Source: Lachnospiraceae bacterium UBA7729 (lineage in GTDB: Bacteria > Bacillota > Clostridia > Lachnospirales > Lachnospiraceae). Taken from it: a stretch of 64,000 bases of DNA. A model generated the notes under the pieces. The model was not told the DNA's origin. It worked only from the letters and a program-made list of their open reading frames with translations, and made no database searches. The translations under genes and the position numbers were made by a program. Location of the stretch: positions 39,505-103,504 of the forward strand of contig DLFD01000031.1 in assembly GCA_002482005.1 (NCBI GenBank). Reading direction: 5' to 3'. Of the stretch, positions 55,101 to 63,133 are shown piece by piece. Position 1 is the stretch's first letter; the number at the start of each line of letters is the position of its first letter.

Positions 55101-56782
55101 GATCCGTCGGATCTTCCTTCGTTGCCAACATGGCGGGGATCACGGAGGTCAACTCCCTCCATCCGCACTATCTGTGCCCGAAGTGTCACTATGTGGACTT
55201 TGATTCGCCTGACGTACGCAAGTTTGACGGCATGGCAGGGTGCGACATGCCCGACAAGGTCTGCCCGAAGTGTGGGACGCCGCTTAAAAAGATGGGCTTC
55301 GATATACCTTTTGAGACCTTCCTTGGTTTCAAAGGCAACAAGGAGCCGGATATCGATCTGAACTTCTCCGGTGAGTATCAGTCTAAAGCTCACCACTACA
55401 CGGAGGTTATCTTCGGCGCAGGACAGACGTTCCGTGCAGGAACGGTCACCGGCGTCGCGGACAAGAACGCGTACGGCTATGTCATGCGCTACTTCGAGGA
55501 CCATGGGGAGAAGAAGAGGTCAGCGGAGATCAAGCGTCTTGCGGATGGCTGTGTCGGTGTCCGGAAGTCGACTGGCCAGCATCCAGGCGGAATCATCGTT
55601 CTGCCATACGGCGAGGATATCAATACCTTCACCCCGGTCCAGCATCCGCCGAAGGATGAGAACACGATCACGACCCACTTTGATTACCATAAGATCGACC
55701 ATAACCTGCTGAAACTGGATATCCTCGGACACGATGACCCGACCATGATCAGGATGCTGGAAGACCTGACAAAGCTGAAGGCGACCGATGTGCCGCTGGA
55801 CGATGGGAAGGTCATGAGCCTGTTTCAGAACACTTCGGCGCTGGGCATCACGCCGGACCAGATCGGAGGCTGTCCGACCGGATCTCTTGGGATCCCGGAG
55901 TTCGGAACAGACTTCGCAATCCAGATGCTGGTCGACACCAAGCCTCAGTATTTTTCGGATCTGGTTCGTATCTCGGGACTGTCACACGGGACCGATGTCT
56001 GGCTGGGCAATGCCCAGGACCTGATCATGAGCGGTACCTGTACCATATCCACTGCGATCTGCTGCCGTGACGATATCATGATCTATCTGATCGGCAAAGG
56101 TCTTGACCCGGAGCTTTCCTTCACGATCATGGAGAAGGTCCGTAAGGGAAAAGGGCTGCGGCCGGAATGGATCGAGGAGATGAAGGCGCACGGGGTTCCG
56201 GACTGGTACATCGAGTCCTGCAAGAAGATCAAGTATATGTTCCCGAAGGCACATGCCGCAGCTTATGTCATGATGGCGTGGAGGATCGCATGGTTCAAGA
56301 TCTATCAGCCGCTGGCTTATTACGCAGCCTTTTTCTCTATCCGCGCGCCGGGATTCGATTATGAGCTCATGTGCCAGGGGTCGGAGGCGCTGAAGCGCAA
56401 CATGAAAGCGATCGAGACAAAGAAGGACAGCGGTGAGATGCAGCAGAAAGAGGAAGCCCAGTACAAGGCGATGAAGGTCGTCCGGGAGATGTATGCCCGG
56501 GGGTTTGAATTCGCGAAGATCGATGTCTTCAAGTGCAGGGCGACCAAGTTCTGCATCGTGGATGGAAAGCTGATGCCGTCTCTCAACAAGATCGACGGCC
56601 TCGGCGACAATGTCGCCGCGCAGATCGTCGATGCCTGCCAGGACGGTCCGTTTTTGTCGCTCGATAATTTTCGGGAACGCACCAAGTGCCCGAAGACCAT
56701 CGTGGACAAGCTGGTACAGCTCGGCATCCTGGAAGGGCTGCCGGAATCCAATCAGCTGTCGATCTTCGACATGATGGCATAA
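52163..56782 (+). CDS. polC: PolC-type DNA polymerase III alpha subunit
   Basis: Replicative polymerase of low-GC Gram-positives, 1539 residues. The start is TTG, 7 bases after AAGGAGAG. Order: N-terminal domain; a Gly/Ala/Ser-rich flexible linker (about 192-280); OB fold (VTIRGQISEIETRDIHT); PHP domain with VELHCHTKMSAMD (~420); proofreading exonuclease VVFDLETTGFSPVENRIIE (~505) ending HHHRAVDDAECT; a zinc site in the polymerase part (CPKCHYVDF and CPKCGTPLKK, ~1003-1039); and the catalytic PDIDLNFSGEYQ (~1061). It is longer than typical PolC (~1430-1470), mostly because of the linker. Confidence 0.96.
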   Translation: MTKSFEDTFPGVCTGDEELQELYPHLTVTRVTVNAEHTALKVYVEADRLIEKRDIRKLEKRIDEQIGSSQGLETKIIEKFRLSSQYTARFLMKTYRSSILYELERYDKIIANLFRHADCSFDEEEVCHVVLEDTLIARTYSDELKAILEKIFTDRCGVDFKMVTEYKEAKTARKTRQFRQLQALQKVQETVREAGIASGGPEGAADGSAGTDAAVFSGKVPHEADAAGPGESSMASGTAAKTGTSVSAGGSGASHGAASGGGSRFGSGNRRSGKKFSKGADHPNESLIRSSNPDVLYGRDFDDAAIEMKSILGEMGDVTIRGQISEIETRDIHTRRGSSLTILIITLTDFTDTMRIKMFLDTERAPQLTDSLKEGMFIKVKGVTTIDKFDSDLTIGNIFGIMKIADFRVKRMDTWPQKRVELHCHTKMSAMDAVSEPADIVKCAASWGHKAIAITDHGVVQGLPDAYKAIPEDSDFKVIYGCEGYLVNDLVETAVNSKGQSLAADYVVFDLETTGFSPVENRIIEIGAVKVSGGRIVDRFSEFVNPEVPIPLRIENLTSINDSMVADADPIEKVLPRFLKFSEGCVLVAHNSAFDVSFIEENCQRLGYGHDFTSVDTVALARVLLPNLGKYKLDNVAKALNVDLGHHHRAVDDAECTAHIFVKFVGMLEDLDLHNLDEVNDHCRADGNKIRKMPTYHVIILARNETGRVNLYRCVSESHLKYVSNGRPHLPKSYLQEHRDGLIIGSACEAGELFQALERGATERELKKIVDFYDYLEIQPLGNNMFLTVPKYDKAGSLKNDPKTVEDLKEYNRRIVALGEQYGKPVCATCDVHFLNPEDEIYRRFLQWSTYQDPEVDDQPPLYLRTTEEMLREFDYLGEEKATEVVITNTNLIADQVEKFSPVRPDKCPPVIPHSDEDLTRICFDKAHEIYGEDLPEIVEARLKKELHSIISNGYSVMYIIAQKLVWKSVADGYLVGSRGSVGSSFVANMAGITEVNSLHPHYLCPKCHYVDFDSPDVRKFDGMAGCDMPDKVCPKCGTPLKKMGFDIPFETFLGFKGNKEPDIDLNFSGEYQSKAHHYTEVIFGAGQTFRAGTVTGVADKNAYGYVMRYFEDHGEKKRSAEIKRLADGCVGVRKSTGQHPGGIIVLPYGEDINTFTPVQHPPKDENTITTHFDYHKIDHNLLKLDILGHDDPTMIRMLEDLTKLKATDVPLDDGKVMSLFQNTSALGITPDQIGGCPTGSLGIPEFGTDFAIQMLVDTKPQYFSDLVRISGLSHGTDVWLGNAQDLIMSGTCTISTAICCRDDIMIYLIGKGLDPELSFTIMEKVRKGKGLRPEWIEEMKAHGVPDWYIESCKKIKYMFPKAHAAAYVMMAWRIAWFKIYQPLAYYAAFFSIRAPGFDYELMCQGSEALKRNMKAIETKKDSGEMQQKEEAQYKAMKVVREMYARGFEFAKIDVFKCRATKFCIVDGKLMPSLNKIDGLGDNVAAQIVDACQDGPFLSLDNFRERTKCPKTIVDKLVQLGILEGLPESNQLSIFDMMA

Positions 56783-56848
56783 AGAGGCAATGCTGGCAAT
56801 AGCGGATCCATGTATGCAAAGGTCTGACCAGAAGAGGGAAGCGGAAAG

Positions 56849-57358
56849 ATGTCAGGACAAAATATTGTTTTGATAGGTTTTATGGGATCAGGAAAGACGA
56901 GCGTCGGCAAGGCGCTTTCACAGACGCTCAGCATCCCGGTCCTTGACACGGACCAGCTCATCATCGGGCGGGAGGGGATGTCGATCAACGAAATCTTTGC
57001 CGGGAAAGGTCAGGAATACTTCCGCCAGATTGAGACGGAAGTGATAAAGCAGCTGCAGGAGAGAGAAGGAAGGTATATCCTGTCCGTCGGCGGAGGTCTG
57101 CCCCTTCGGGAAGAAAACCGTCCCCTGCTCAGGAAACTCGGGAAGGTAATCTACCTGAAGACCGGAATTCCGACCCTGTGCGGGCGTCTTGCAAAAGATA
57201 CGGAACGACCGCTTCTGAGGGGCGAAGGCACCCTTGAGGAGAAGATCACGAGGATCCTGACCGAACGGGAGCCTAAGTATGAGGATGCAGCTGATGCCGT
57301 CGTCGTGACGGATGGCCTGAACGTACAGGAAGTTGCGGAGAAGATCGCAGAGATGTGA
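56849..57358 (+). CDS. aroK: Shikimate kinase
   Basis: Phosphorylates shikimate in aromatic amino acid synthesis. 169 residues. NIVLIGFMGSGKTSVG (P-loop), DTDQLI, FRQIETEV and VGGGLPLREENR are the ATP and shikimate motifs. It follows polC by 66 bases and ends at a convergent terminator. Confidence 0.95.
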   Translation: MSGQNIVLIGFMGSGKTSVGKALSQTLSIPVLDTDQLIIGREGMSINEIFAGKGQEYFRQIETEVIKQLQEREGRYILSVGGGLPLREENRPLLRKLGKVIYLKTGIPTLCGRLAKDTERPLLRGEGTLEEKITRILTEREPKYEDAADAVVVTDGLNVQEVAEKIAEM

Positions 57359-57364
57359 GATGAG

Positions 57365-57402
57365 AAAAGCCATCCCGCACTTTGGTGCATGGGATGGTCT
57401 TT
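57365..57402. terminator. Bidirectional terminator between aroK and the Gx-transporter gene
   Basis: A CCATCCC / GGGATGG stem continued by GCAC / GTGC, with AAAA on the left and TCTTT on the right, placed between convergent genes. Confidence 0.78.
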
Positions 57403-57911
57403 CAGGAAAAAAGCGGCTTCACTCTTGGCAGGACCAGCCGGTTCAGGATGCCGGTGACCGTTCCGGCGGAAAGTCCAGCGAGCATGAGGAGGGGCAGGTA
57501 CCATTGCCAGGGAAAGCCGATCACAACAAGAACAGCTACCAGGATCTGCCCGCAGTTATGAAGCAGTCCGCCGAGCGCGCTGACGGACAGGACGCTGAAA
57601 CGTCCTGTCTTTCTGGCCAGGGTCATGCCGAGAATGCTCAGAGCAGTTCCGGCGAGACCATAGGTAATGCTGAACAGATTACCGAAGAGGAAACCGATGA
57701 TCAGGACCCGCAGAGCGGAGATGATGATCGCCTGTTTCCAGCCCGCCAGATAGAGAACCGTTACGATGACGATATTGGCAAGCCCCAGTTTCATCCCAGG
57801 AACCGGCATCGGAACGGGGATGATCGCCTCCACATATCCGAAGAGGACCGCAAGGGCCAGCAGCAGCCCCATCTCCGCGATCTTTCTTGAAATCCTATCT
57901 TGCGACACCAT
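57402..57911 (-). CDS. Gx-transporter/Hpre_diP_synt_I family membrane protein (EetB-like)
   Basis: 169 residues, five to six helices; KLGLANIVIVTVLYLAG and GGLLHNCGQILVA mark the family long annotated as heptaprenyl diphosphate synthase component I. I choose the ATG at 57911 (AAGGGG 9-10 bases upstream on the minus strand) over the GTG at 57920. It overlaps the NusG_II gene and belongs to an apbE operon. From memory, a NusG_II + Gx pair equals EetA/EetB of Listeria flavin-based extracellular electron transfer; an alternative is a prenyl or quinone-precursor transporter. Confidence 0.78.
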   Translation of the reverse strand: MVSQDRISRKIAEMGLLLALAVLFGYVEAIIPVPMPVPGMKLGLANIVIVTVLYLAGWKQAIIISALRVLIIGFLFGNLFSITYGLAGTALSILGMTLARKTGRFSVLSVSALGGLLHNCGQILVAVLVVIGFPWQWYLPLLMLAGLSAGTVTGILNRLVLPRVKPLFS

Positions 57912-58383
57912 CGAGCTCACCCCCTTCCGGTTCTTCTGAATTCACAACGGAAAGGACGATCCTGTTGGGCAGACAGACGATAGTTCCGCCGCTTTCACCG
58001 ATGGCATTCTCCTGCATGCAGATTTTGTCAGGACAGTTTGCAGAAGTCATCTTTGCCTTTCCGTCTTTGATCTCGCACACATTCGTATCATTGATCTCGA
58101 TCGTCCGGTCCAAAGAGAGGGGATATGTCCCGTATTCTTTTCCATCTACCCGGATCAGGAGAGCTGGGGACCTCAGCTTCGTCCGGGAGAGGACCGGCAG
58201 AGTCAGCAGCAGAAGCGAGAGCAGTGCCAGCGCTCCGATCAGAATAAGATCCGCCGGGCGGATCTGTGTCTCGGAACTTATGACTTTCGGGGAAGTTTTC
58301 CCTGAAAGTTTCTTTTTTTCTTTCTTCTCTTTTTGCCTGAAAGTTTTCAATTTCCTTATTCCCTGCCGGACATCCGTGTGCAT
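57895..58383 (-). CDS. NusG domain II membrane-anchored protein (EetA-like)
   Basis: 162 residues: a strongly basic cytoplasmic N-terminus, one helix (about 44-65, ADLILIGALALLSLLLL), then an extracytoplasmic NusG_II fold (VDGKEYGTYPLSLDRTIEI, NCPDKICMQENAIGESG, IVCLPNRIVLSV). The CPDKIC and CLPN residues are typical of the family. It sits between apbE and the Gx gene with a 44-base gap to apbE. An electron-transfer role is inferred from the genes around it. Confidence 0.78.
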   Translation of the reverse strand: MHTDVRQGIRKLKTFRQKEKKEKKKLSGKTSPKVISSETQIRPADLILIGALALLSLLLLTLPVLSRTKLRSPALLIRVDGKEYGTYPLSLDRTIEINDTNVCEIKDGKAKMTSANCPDKICMQENAIGESGGTIVCLPNRIVLSVVNSEEPEGGELDGVAR

Positions 58384-58427
58384 CGCTTCTGCAAAGACAA
58401 TGACATGACGCCCGGTATTCCTCTTGT

Positions 58428-59561
58428 TTATTCCGTGCTGACGACCGTCACATCCAGCCCTTTGGCAGTGAAGGAATCCTTCAGCCCTTCGCTGATGGTG
58501 ATCTTCCGGTCTGTATCGAGCAGCACCATGTCAAACTGGTCTGCATGTTTTTTCCAGAAGGATATTGCTTTCGCTTTCCCCATTACGCAGAGCGAGGTGG
58601 AGAGCCCGTCGGCAAGAGTGCCGTCTCCGCAGATGATGGAGACCGATGTCAGGTCATTCTCAACAGGATAGCCGGTCTTGGGATCTATGATATGGGAATA
58701 GTGCTTCCCATCCTGATCGACGAGATAACGCTCGTAGCCGCCGGACGTGATGACGGTGCTGTCCTTCGTAAGAGAGAGGACACCGATCGTTGCGCTTGTG
58801 TCTTCCGGGTCCTCGATCCCGACTCTCCATGGATTACCGTCCGGTTTCTCTCCGCAGACCTGGATATTGCCGCCGAGATTTGCAAGTCCCCCTGTAAGAC
58901 CATGGTCTTTGAAGATATCCATGACCTGTTGGGAAGTATAGCCTTTTGCGATTCCTCCGAAGTCGATGCGGACCCCCTCCGGAAGGGAGAGCTTTCCGTC
59001 TGCCTCATCGAAGGCAACCTGGGAAGAGTCAACCAGAGGAAGGAGAGCGCTGATCGCATCCTCCGTCGGCACATCCGTGAGCAGGCGTTCATGTTCGGAA
59101 AGACCAGTTCCATCGGATGTTTCCGGCTCCTCCCCTGCGGAATCCTGGGCAGTCTGGTCCTCATCGAACAGTCTTGTAAAGCCCCAGAGATCCATGATGG
59201 GATAGATGGTGAAGTCAAAGGCTCCGTCCGTCTCCCGGTAAAGCTCCAGGGAAGCCTTTGTGAGAGCCGCTGTGTCTTCCGAGAGGATGCCGCCTCCGTC
59301 GTGATTGATCTGCCATACCTCGCTTCCTTTTGTCCCGACCGACAGAAGGCTGTCAAGAGAGTGGATCCTGTCCTCAGCTTCATCGAGAGCCGATTCTGCG
59401 CCGGAACCGTATGCTTTCAGGTCCATGACCGTCGTCATGGCGAAGATCTGACGCTCTTCGGGCTCTTCCGGAGAACCTGCGGAGACAGTCAGAGACCCTG
59501 TGGAAATGAGAATCGCCGGAATTGTCAGGATCGACAGTATTTTCAGATTCAGAGAATTCAT
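58428..59561 (-). CDS. apbE: FAD:protein FMN transferase (ApbE family), exported
   Basis: Attaches FMN from FAD to threonines in a D-x-x-(S/T)-G-A-(T/S) context outside the membrane. 377 residues with a signal peptide (LKILSILTIPAILISTG) and no lipobox. Motifs: IFAMTTVMDLKAYG, DFGGIAKGYTS, GLANLGGNIQV, VITSGGYERY, HIIDPKTGYP and GTLADGLSTSL (Mg2+ and catalytic residues). AAGGAG precedes the ATG. Divergently oriented from rnfC, it is the obvious enzyme for the flavinylation sites in RnfD. Confidence 0.94.
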   Translation of the reverse strand: MNSLNLKILSILTIPAILISTGSLTVSAGSPEEPEERQIFAMTTVMDLKAYGSGAESALDEAEDRIHSLDSLLSVGTKGSEVWQINHDGGGILSEDTAALTKASLELYRETDGAFDFTIYPIMDLWGFTRLFDEDQTAQDSAGEEPETSDGTGLSEHERLLTDVPTEDAISALLPLVDSSQVAFDEADGKLSLPEGVRIDFGGIAKGYTSQQVMDIFKDHGLTGGLANLGGNIQVCGEKPDGNPWRVGIEDPEDTSATIGVLSLTKDSTVITSGGYERYLVDQDGKHYSHIIDPKTGYPVENDLTSVSIICGDGTLADGLSTSLCVMGKAKAISFWKKHADQFDMVLLDTDRKITISEGLKDSFTAKGLDVTVVSTE

Positions 59562-59591
59562 AATGCTCCTTCTGCATAAGGTACGTCTTGT

Positions 59592-59629
59592 ATAATCATC
59601 GGGATTTCATTGAAATGCCCAATGATTAT
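59592..59629. promoter_or_regulatory. Imperfect palindrome between apbE and rnfC
   Basis: ATAATCAT ... ATGATTAT outer arms and GGGATTTCA / TGAAATGCCC inner arms with one bulge and one mismatch, centred on 59610. It spans the -35 of the rnf promoter, so it could be an operator or a shared control site for both operons. The minus-strand apbE promoter could not be placed clearly. Confidence 0.5.
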
Positions 59630-59638
59630 TTGTATAAT
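59610..59638 (+). promoter_or_regulatory. rnf operon promoter
   Basis: TTGAAA, a 17-base spacer and a perfect TATAAT; 132 bases before the chosen rnfC start, or 84 before the GTG at 59723. Confidence 0.75.
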
Positions 59639-59770
59639 AAGCGGGCTATACAAGTCAAGACCAATCGGCCGGATGCATCCATCGTAAAGAAGGATGTGTC
59701 GATCTGAAGGAGGATCCAGGCTGTGAGGAGACATATAGCAGAAGTCAGTAATGCAGCAAAGGGAGGAAAT

Positions 59771-61093
59771 ATGGGTTTATTGACATTCAAGGGCGGAGTT
59801 TACCCCTATGACGGGAAGGAACTGTCCGCGGGAAAGCCCATCGAGAAGCTGGACCCGGGACCAGAACTGGTCTTTCTCATGTCCCAGCACATCGGTGCGC
59901 CTGCAAAGCCGGCTGTGGAGCAGGGAGACCGTGTCCTGAGAGGGCAGATGATCGCAGAGGCAGGCGGCTTTGTGTCGGCGCCGGTCTATTCATCTGTTTC
60001 GGGGACGGTCAAGGCGATCGAGCCGAGAAAGAATGCGATGGGACGGCCGACAGATGCCATCATTATCGAGAATGATGGAAAGTATGAGAGCGTTGAGTTT
60101 CATCCGGCAGATCCGGAAAAACTGAGCCGGGACCAGATCCTTGGAAGAATCCGGGACGCCGGTGTTGTCGGGATGGGCGGAGCCGGTTTCCCGACAGCCG
60201 TGAAACTTGCTCCAAAAGATCCTTCAAAGATCGATCACATCCTGGTCAATGCTTCCGAGTGCGAGCCTTATCTGACATCCGATTACCGCTGTCTGATGGA
60301 GGAACCTGAGAAGATCGTCGCCGGACTTTCCGTCATTCTGAAACTGTTCGGACCATCCTGCAAGGGAATCATCTGCATCGAGAACAACAAGCCGGATGCC
60401 ATCGAGGCCATGAAGAAGGCGACTGCCGGGAAGGACAGGATCGAGGTCGCTGTCACAAAGACCAAGTATCCGGAAGGGGCAGAGCGTTCGCTGATCTATG
60501 CACTGACAAAGCGTCAGGTCAACTCTTCCATGCTTCCGGCAGACGCGGGCTGTGTCGTCGACAACGTTCAGACGGTCATAGCAGTCTGCGAAGCCGTCGT
60601 GGAAGGGAAGCCATGCTTTGAGCGTGTCTTCACGATCTCCGGAGACGCCGCAAAGGATCCGAAGAACTTCCGCGTCGCAGTCGGCACCCCTTACGAGAAG
60701 ATCGTTGAGGCAGACGGCGGCTTCAAAGCAGAGCCGGAAAAAGTCATATCCGGAGGCCCCATGATGGGCTTTGCCCTGGCCGATCTGGATGTTCCGGTCA
60801 CCAAGACCTCCGGCGCACTGACCTGCTTCCTTCATGACCCGATAGCGGACCTTGATAGCGGTCCCTGTATCCGCTGCGGAAAGTGCATCGAGGTCTGTCC
60901 TCAGAGACTGATGCCCTGCAGACTTCTTGATATCGCGCTTCATAATGATATGCAGAAGTTCGAGAAGGCTTACGGACTCGAGTGTGTAGGCTGCGGATGC
61001 TGCAGTTACAATTGTCCGGCCAGACGTCCTCTTGCTGTCAATATCAACGGCATGAGAGGCAAAGTACTGGCAGAACGCAAAAAGAAGAAGTGA
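59771..61093 (+). CDS. rnfC: Rnf complex subunit C (NADH/FMN/[4Fe-4S] protein)
   Basis: Peripheral NADH-binding subunit, 440 residues. LLTFKGGVYPYDGKE is the family N-terminus, VVGMGGAGFPTAVKL (~135) binds FMN/NADH, NASECEPYLTSDYR follows, and two 4Fe-4S sets are complete: CIRCGKCIEVCP..MPC (~366) and CVGCGCCSYNCP (~404). GGGAGG precedes the ATG. An in-frame GTG at 59723 has an even better AAGGAGGA site and would add 16 residues (RRHIAEVSNAAKGGN), so the true start is open. All cofactor residues are kept, unlike in rnfE and rnfA below. Confidence 0.93.
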   Translation: MGLLTFKGGVYPYDGKELSAGKPIEKLDPGPELVFLMSQHIGAPAKPAVEQGDRVLRGQMIAEAGGFVSAPVYSSVSGTVKAIEPRKNAMGRPTDAIIIENDGKYESVEFHPADPEKLSRDQILGRIRDAGVVGMGGAGFPTAVKLAPKDPSKIDHILVNASECEPYLTSDYRCLMEEPEKIVAGLSVILKLFGPSCKGIICIENNKPDAIEAMKKATAGKDRIEVAVTKTKYPEGAERSLIYALTKRQVNSSMLPADAGCVVDNVQTVIAVCEAVVEGKPCFERVFTISGDAAKDPKNFRVAVGTPYEKIVEADGGFKAEPEKVISGGPMMGFALADLDVPVTKTSGALTCFLHDPIADLDSGPCIRCGKCIEVCPQRLMPCRLLDIALHNDMQKFEKAYGLECVGCGCCSYNCPARRPLAVNINGMRGKVLAERKKKK

Positions 61094-61103
61094 GGGAAAG
61101 GTC

Positions 61104-62522
61104 ATGGAAAAGAAATTACACGTATCACCTTCCCCTCATGTGAGAGGAAGATGGAGCACCTCCCTGGTTATGCTTTCAGTGGTCTGTGCCCTGCTTCCTG
61201 CCTGCGTGTACGGGGTCCTGAATTTCGGAATTCATTCGCTGCTTGTACTTCTGGTATCGGTCGCTTCCGCTGTATGTTCCGAACTGGTCTGCGAGCTCAT
61301 CATGAGAAAGAAGGCAACGATCGCTGATCTTTCGGCAGTCGTGACCGGCCTTCTTCTCGGCATGAATATGCCGCCGGCCATTCCGCTGTGGATTCCGGCG
61401 ATCGGTTCTGCATTTGCAATCATCGTGGTCAAGCAGCTGTTCGGCGGCCTCGGCCAGAACTTCATGAATCCGGCCCTTGCCGCAAGATGCTTCCTGGTTC
61501 TGGCATTCTCCGTCGAGATGACCACCTTCACTCCAGAAAATGGAATTCTGAAGCAGAATTTCCAGCCGGTCGCTGTTTCTGAACCAGCCGTTGAGTCGGA
61601 GGCGGAGACAAGTGTGACAGCCGACGCGGCATCCACGGCGACCGCCCAGACGGAGGAGAAGGCTGAAAAGACCAGGTCGTCTGACGCGGCATCCGGGGCG
61701 ACCGCGGAGACAGAGGCAAAGACGTCAAAATCCGGGAAGACTTCGAAGTCTGGCAAGTCAGCTAAGAAAGAAGACACTGCCAGGAAAGAAACCAAGAAGA
61801 CCGATGCAGCATCCGGAGCGACCGCCCAGACAGAGGGAAAGACTGACGCAGCATCCGGAGCGACCGCGGAGACAGAGGCGAAGGCAGACGCAGCATCCGG
61901 AGCGACCGCGGAGACAGAGGCAAAGGCCGACGCAGCATCCGGAGCGACCGCCCAGACCGAGGGAAAGGGAACGCCTGCAGAGGATGCTCCTTCCGAGGGT
62001 ACCAAAGTTGATGCTGTCTCAACCGCAACTCCTCTGGCTTGCCTGAAGAAAGGCCAGACCGTGAAGCTTCAGGCGCTTTTCTTCGGAAATACGACCGGAA
62101 CTGTCGGTGAGACATCCGCGTTCCTGATCCTGCTTGGAGGTATCTTCCTGATACTGATCGGTGTGATCGACTGGAAGATCCCGGTATTCTATCTTGGAAG
62201 CTACGCGGTCCTCACCCTGATCACAGCTGCGGCAAGAGGTTATTCGGATCCGCTGCTGTTTACTGCTGAGGCAATGTGCGCAGGCGGTCTGATGCTCGGC
62301 GCCTGGTTCATGGCGACCGACTATGTATCGTCGCCGATCACAGGAAAAGGGAGAATCATATTCGCCCTGCTGCTTGGACTTCTCACCTGGCTCTACCGTA
62401 TGTTCGGTACCTATAAGGAAGGTGTTTCCAACGCGATCATCCTTGCCAACTGCCTGACTCCGCTGATCGATCACTTCACAAGACCGACAGCCTTCGGCAT
62501 CGACAGAAAGAAGGAGGTGTGA
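61104..62522 (+). CDS. rnfD: Rnf complex subunit D with six extra predicted flavinylation motifs
   Basis: Membrane subunit of Rnf, 472 residues against a usual ~310-350. N-terminal helices to about residue 140 and C-terminal helices from about 335 are normal (GQNFMNPALAARCF; GAWFMATDYVSSPIT). Between them sits an insert of about 140 residues holding DAASTAT (174-180) and DAASGAT at 194, 234, 248, 262 and 276, followed by the canonical FMN site DAVSTATPL at 303-309. Candidate FMN threonines are 180, 200, 240, 254, 268, 282 and 309. A Lys/Ser-rich spacer (201-232) separates repeats 2 and 3. The frame is unbroken. Confidence 0.9.
   Translation: MEKKLHVSPSPHVRGRWSTSLVMLSVVCALLPACVYGVLNFGIHSLLVLLVSVASAVCSELVCELIMRKKATIADLSAVVTGLLLGMNMPPAIPLWIPAIGSAFAIIVVKQLFGGLGQNFMNPALAARCFLVLAFSVEMTTFTPENGILKQNFQPVAVSEPAVESEAETSVTADAASTATAQTEEKAEKTRSSDAASGATAETEAKTSKSGKTSKSGKSAKKEDTARKETKKTDAASGATAQTEGKTDAASGATAETEAKADAASGATAETEAKADAASGATAQTEGKGTPAEDAPSEGTKVDAVSTATPLACLKKGQTVKLQALFFGNTTGTVGETSAFLILLGGIFLILIGVIDWKIPVFYLGSYAVLTLITAAARGYSDPLLFTAEAMCAGGLMLGAWFMATDYVSSPITGKGRIIFALLLGLLTWLYRMFGTYKEGVSNAIILANCLTPLIDHFTRPTAFGIDRKKEV
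61803..61970 (+). repeat. Four tandem 42-bp units inside rnfD
   Basis: Units begin at 61803, 61845, 61887 and 61929, each encoding 14 residues that start with DAASGAT and end with ETEAKA or QTEGK variants. They differ from each other by only a few bases, so copy number can change by slippage or recombination without breaking the frame. Two more distant copies precede them (61623 and 61683). Confidence 0.93.
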
Positions 62523-62524
62523 TC

Positions 62525-63133
62525 ATGAGTAAGAACAATGGGATTTTCAGTGGAAGCTCACCTCTGCTTCTGATGCTGGGACTGGCTCCGGCGCTCGGTT
62601 CGACTGCTTTTGCGGAGACCGCGCTTGCCATGGGAATCGTCACCTTTATCGTTCTGGCGGTCACCGGTCTGGCCCTGCTTCTTCTGAGGGCAGTACCGGA
62701 AACCGGAAAAGTGGTTCTGACTATCCTGATCGCAGCCGCTTTGACCACGGTCGCTGACTATGTTCTGACTGCGAAGTTTGCGGAGCTGAGAGATGCCATG
62801 GGGATCTATCTCCCTCTTGCGGCAGTCAGCAGCGTGATCCTGCTTCGGGCAGGAAAGTCCTCGGAAGAATCTTCTGCGGCTTCTGTTTTTGTGCGTGGGA
62901 CCGGGACAGGTATCCTCTTCATCATTGCTCTGTTCGCAATCGGGTCCGTCCGCGAGATCCTCAGCGTGGGAACCTGGTTCGGTCTTCAGGTGATGCCGGA
63001 AGGCTACGAGATGAATTATGCAATGATGACGGCTCCCGGCGCATTGTTAGCTGCCGGGTTCCTTGCAGCAGTGCTGAATGTCAGAGCGTGCAGAGGCACA
63101 TCAGACGACGGGAAGAAGGAGGGTGAATCATGA
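62525..63133 (+). CDS. rnfE: Rnf complex subunit E homologue lacking both Fe-S cysteines
   Basis: 202 residues, six helices; starts at the ATG 6 bases after AAGGAGGT (the upstream GTG is too close). LGLAP at residue 18-22 replaces LGLCP, and AVSSVILLRA (Ser103) replaces TNC-IxxGRA of E. coli RsxE. REILSVGTWFG and PPGA-like TAPGALLAAG show the alignment is sound. There is no gap between rnfD and rnfE, so rnfG, which normally lies there, is absent. Confidence 0.87.
   Translation: MSKNNGIFSGSSPLLLMLGLAPALGSTAFAETALAMGIVTFIVLAVTGLALLLLRAVPETGKVVLTILIAAALTTVADYVLTAKFAELRDAMGIYLPLAAVSSVILLRAGKSSEESSAASVFVRGTGTGILFIIALFAIGSVREILSVGTWFGLQVMPEGYEMNYAMMTAPGALLAAGFLAAVLNVRACRGTSDDGKKEGES

Noticed and set aside
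61803..61970. Tandem repeats as a CRISPR array
   Set aside because: Units are contiguous, without spacers, and lie in frame inside rnfD.
61560..62030. RnfD insert as an assembly artefact or frameshift
   Set aside because: The frame is open across the insert, flanking RnfD parts join correctly, and codon use resembles the neighbours. An assembly error in repeat number remains possible.
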